The notes under the pieces are model-generated. The model was not told the DNA's origin. It ran no database searches and saw only the letters and a program-made list of their open reading frames with translations. Shown here in pieces: positions 5,752 through 6,136 of a stretch of DNA of 6,136 nucleotides. A program made the translations under genes and the position numbers. Each line of letters opens with the position of its first letter. Positions within the stretch are counted from its first letter, which is position 1. The DNA is from Acidobacteriota bacterium (GTDB lineage: Bacteria; Acidobacteriota; Terriglobia; UBA7540). The DNA lies in the NCBI GenBank assembly GCA_021828225.1, contig JAKASH010000198.1:1-6136 (forward strand), in the 5' to 3' direction.

Positions 5752-6136
5752 TCACTGCCCGGGCCAATGGTTCAATTGAGCTTCGCGGCCTGTGGCCTTC
5801 CATCGCGAGGCTGCGCCACGCGGTCGGGACTGGCCTCGCTCAGATTCCTGCCGCTTGCGCATTTCCAGCGCGGCCGCCAGAATGGCCACGCGCCCCAGTT
5901 GCGGAGGCGGCGGCATCTTCAGCGAGCCTTCCGCAAGCATTCGATCGATAAAGCCGGTGTCGAGGCGGCCCTCGACAAATTCCGGATGCGCCAGAAGCTG
6001 CCGGAAGAATTGCAGGTTGGTCTGGGGGCCGGCCACTTCATACTCGCTCAGGGCGCGCCGCATGCGCGCCACGGCCTGCTCGCGGTCGGTTCCCCAAACG
6101 GCCAGCTTGGCCAGCAGCGGATCGTATTCCAGCGGA
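5752..6136 (-). CDS. Biotin carboxylase subunit, C-terminal part (runs off the right edge)
   Basis: Only the last 127 residues are visible; the gene begins beyond 6136. The first visible residues PLEYDPLLAKLAVWGTDREQ, then ARMRRALSEYEVAGPQTNLQF and HPEFVEGRLDTGFID, are the C-terminal lobe of biotin carboxylases. This subunit uses ATP and bicarbonate to carboxylate biotin on the carrier. After the FIDRML stretch a tail of about 60 residues continues (PPPPQLGRVAILAAALEMRKRQ...ASRWKATGREAQLNHW), as in acyl-CoA carboxylase subunits that extend past the AccC core. The reading frame stays open to the window edge, so the GTG at 6072 is an internal Val codon and not a start. The catalytic ATP-grasp core is outside the window. 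Confidence 0.93.
   Translation of the reverse strand, partial: PLEYDPLLAKLAVWGTDREQAVARMRRALSEYEVAGPQTNLQFFRQLLAHPEFVEGRLDTGFIDRMLAEGSLKMPPPPQLGRVAILAAALEMRKRQESERGQSRPRGAASRWKATGREAQLNHWPGQ

Overview
The window reads as ordinary chromosomal DNA of a Gram-negative bacterium, most likely an acidobacterium. I infer this from the long bifunctional Rel, a 63-residue L28 with a CxxC...CxxC zinc site, two exported lipoproteins and a carboxylase whose biotin carrier is a separate chain. That placement comes from remembered family character, not from a search. There are no insertion sequences, CRISPR repeats, tRNA or rRNA genes, or phage genes.

Layout, left to right. A TPR lipoprotein gene on + (61-870), with two small hairpins and a strong Shine-Dalgarno in front, ends in a textbook intrinsic terminator (898-940). 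Next is about 530 bases without a convincing gene (871-1401). It holds a nested inverted repeat, a possible promoter and a hairpin just ahead of the stringent-response gene rel on + (1402-3549). Downstream, rel converges on rpmB (ribosomal protein L28, -, 3795-3986) across 245 bases that contain a strong GC-rich hairpin and a well-placed but probably meaningless Shine-Dalgarno/ATG pair. rpmB is divergent from a SurA/PrsA-like PpiC peptidyl-prolyl isomerase lipoprotein gene (+, best start 4079). The AT-rich gap between them probably holds the rpmB promoter. The isomerase gene ends 20 bases from a convergent pair on -: a biotin carboxyl carrier subunit (5194-5739) and, 12 bases upstream of it, the 3' end of a biotin carboxylase gene that runs off the right edge.

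How the genes work together. The biotin carboxylase and carrier are almost certainly one transcript and one enzyme: the carboxylase charges biotin on Lys147 of the carrier, and a carboxyltransferase outside the window would use it. rel and rpmB are both tied to translation and growth control but are transcribed towards each other, so they are not an operon. The two lipoproteins act in the cell envelope and are not obviously linked. I found no convincing undescribed system. The points most worth checking are the rel leader and its missing Shine-Dalgarno, the structured stretch around 1069-1110, and the hairpin between rel and rpmB.
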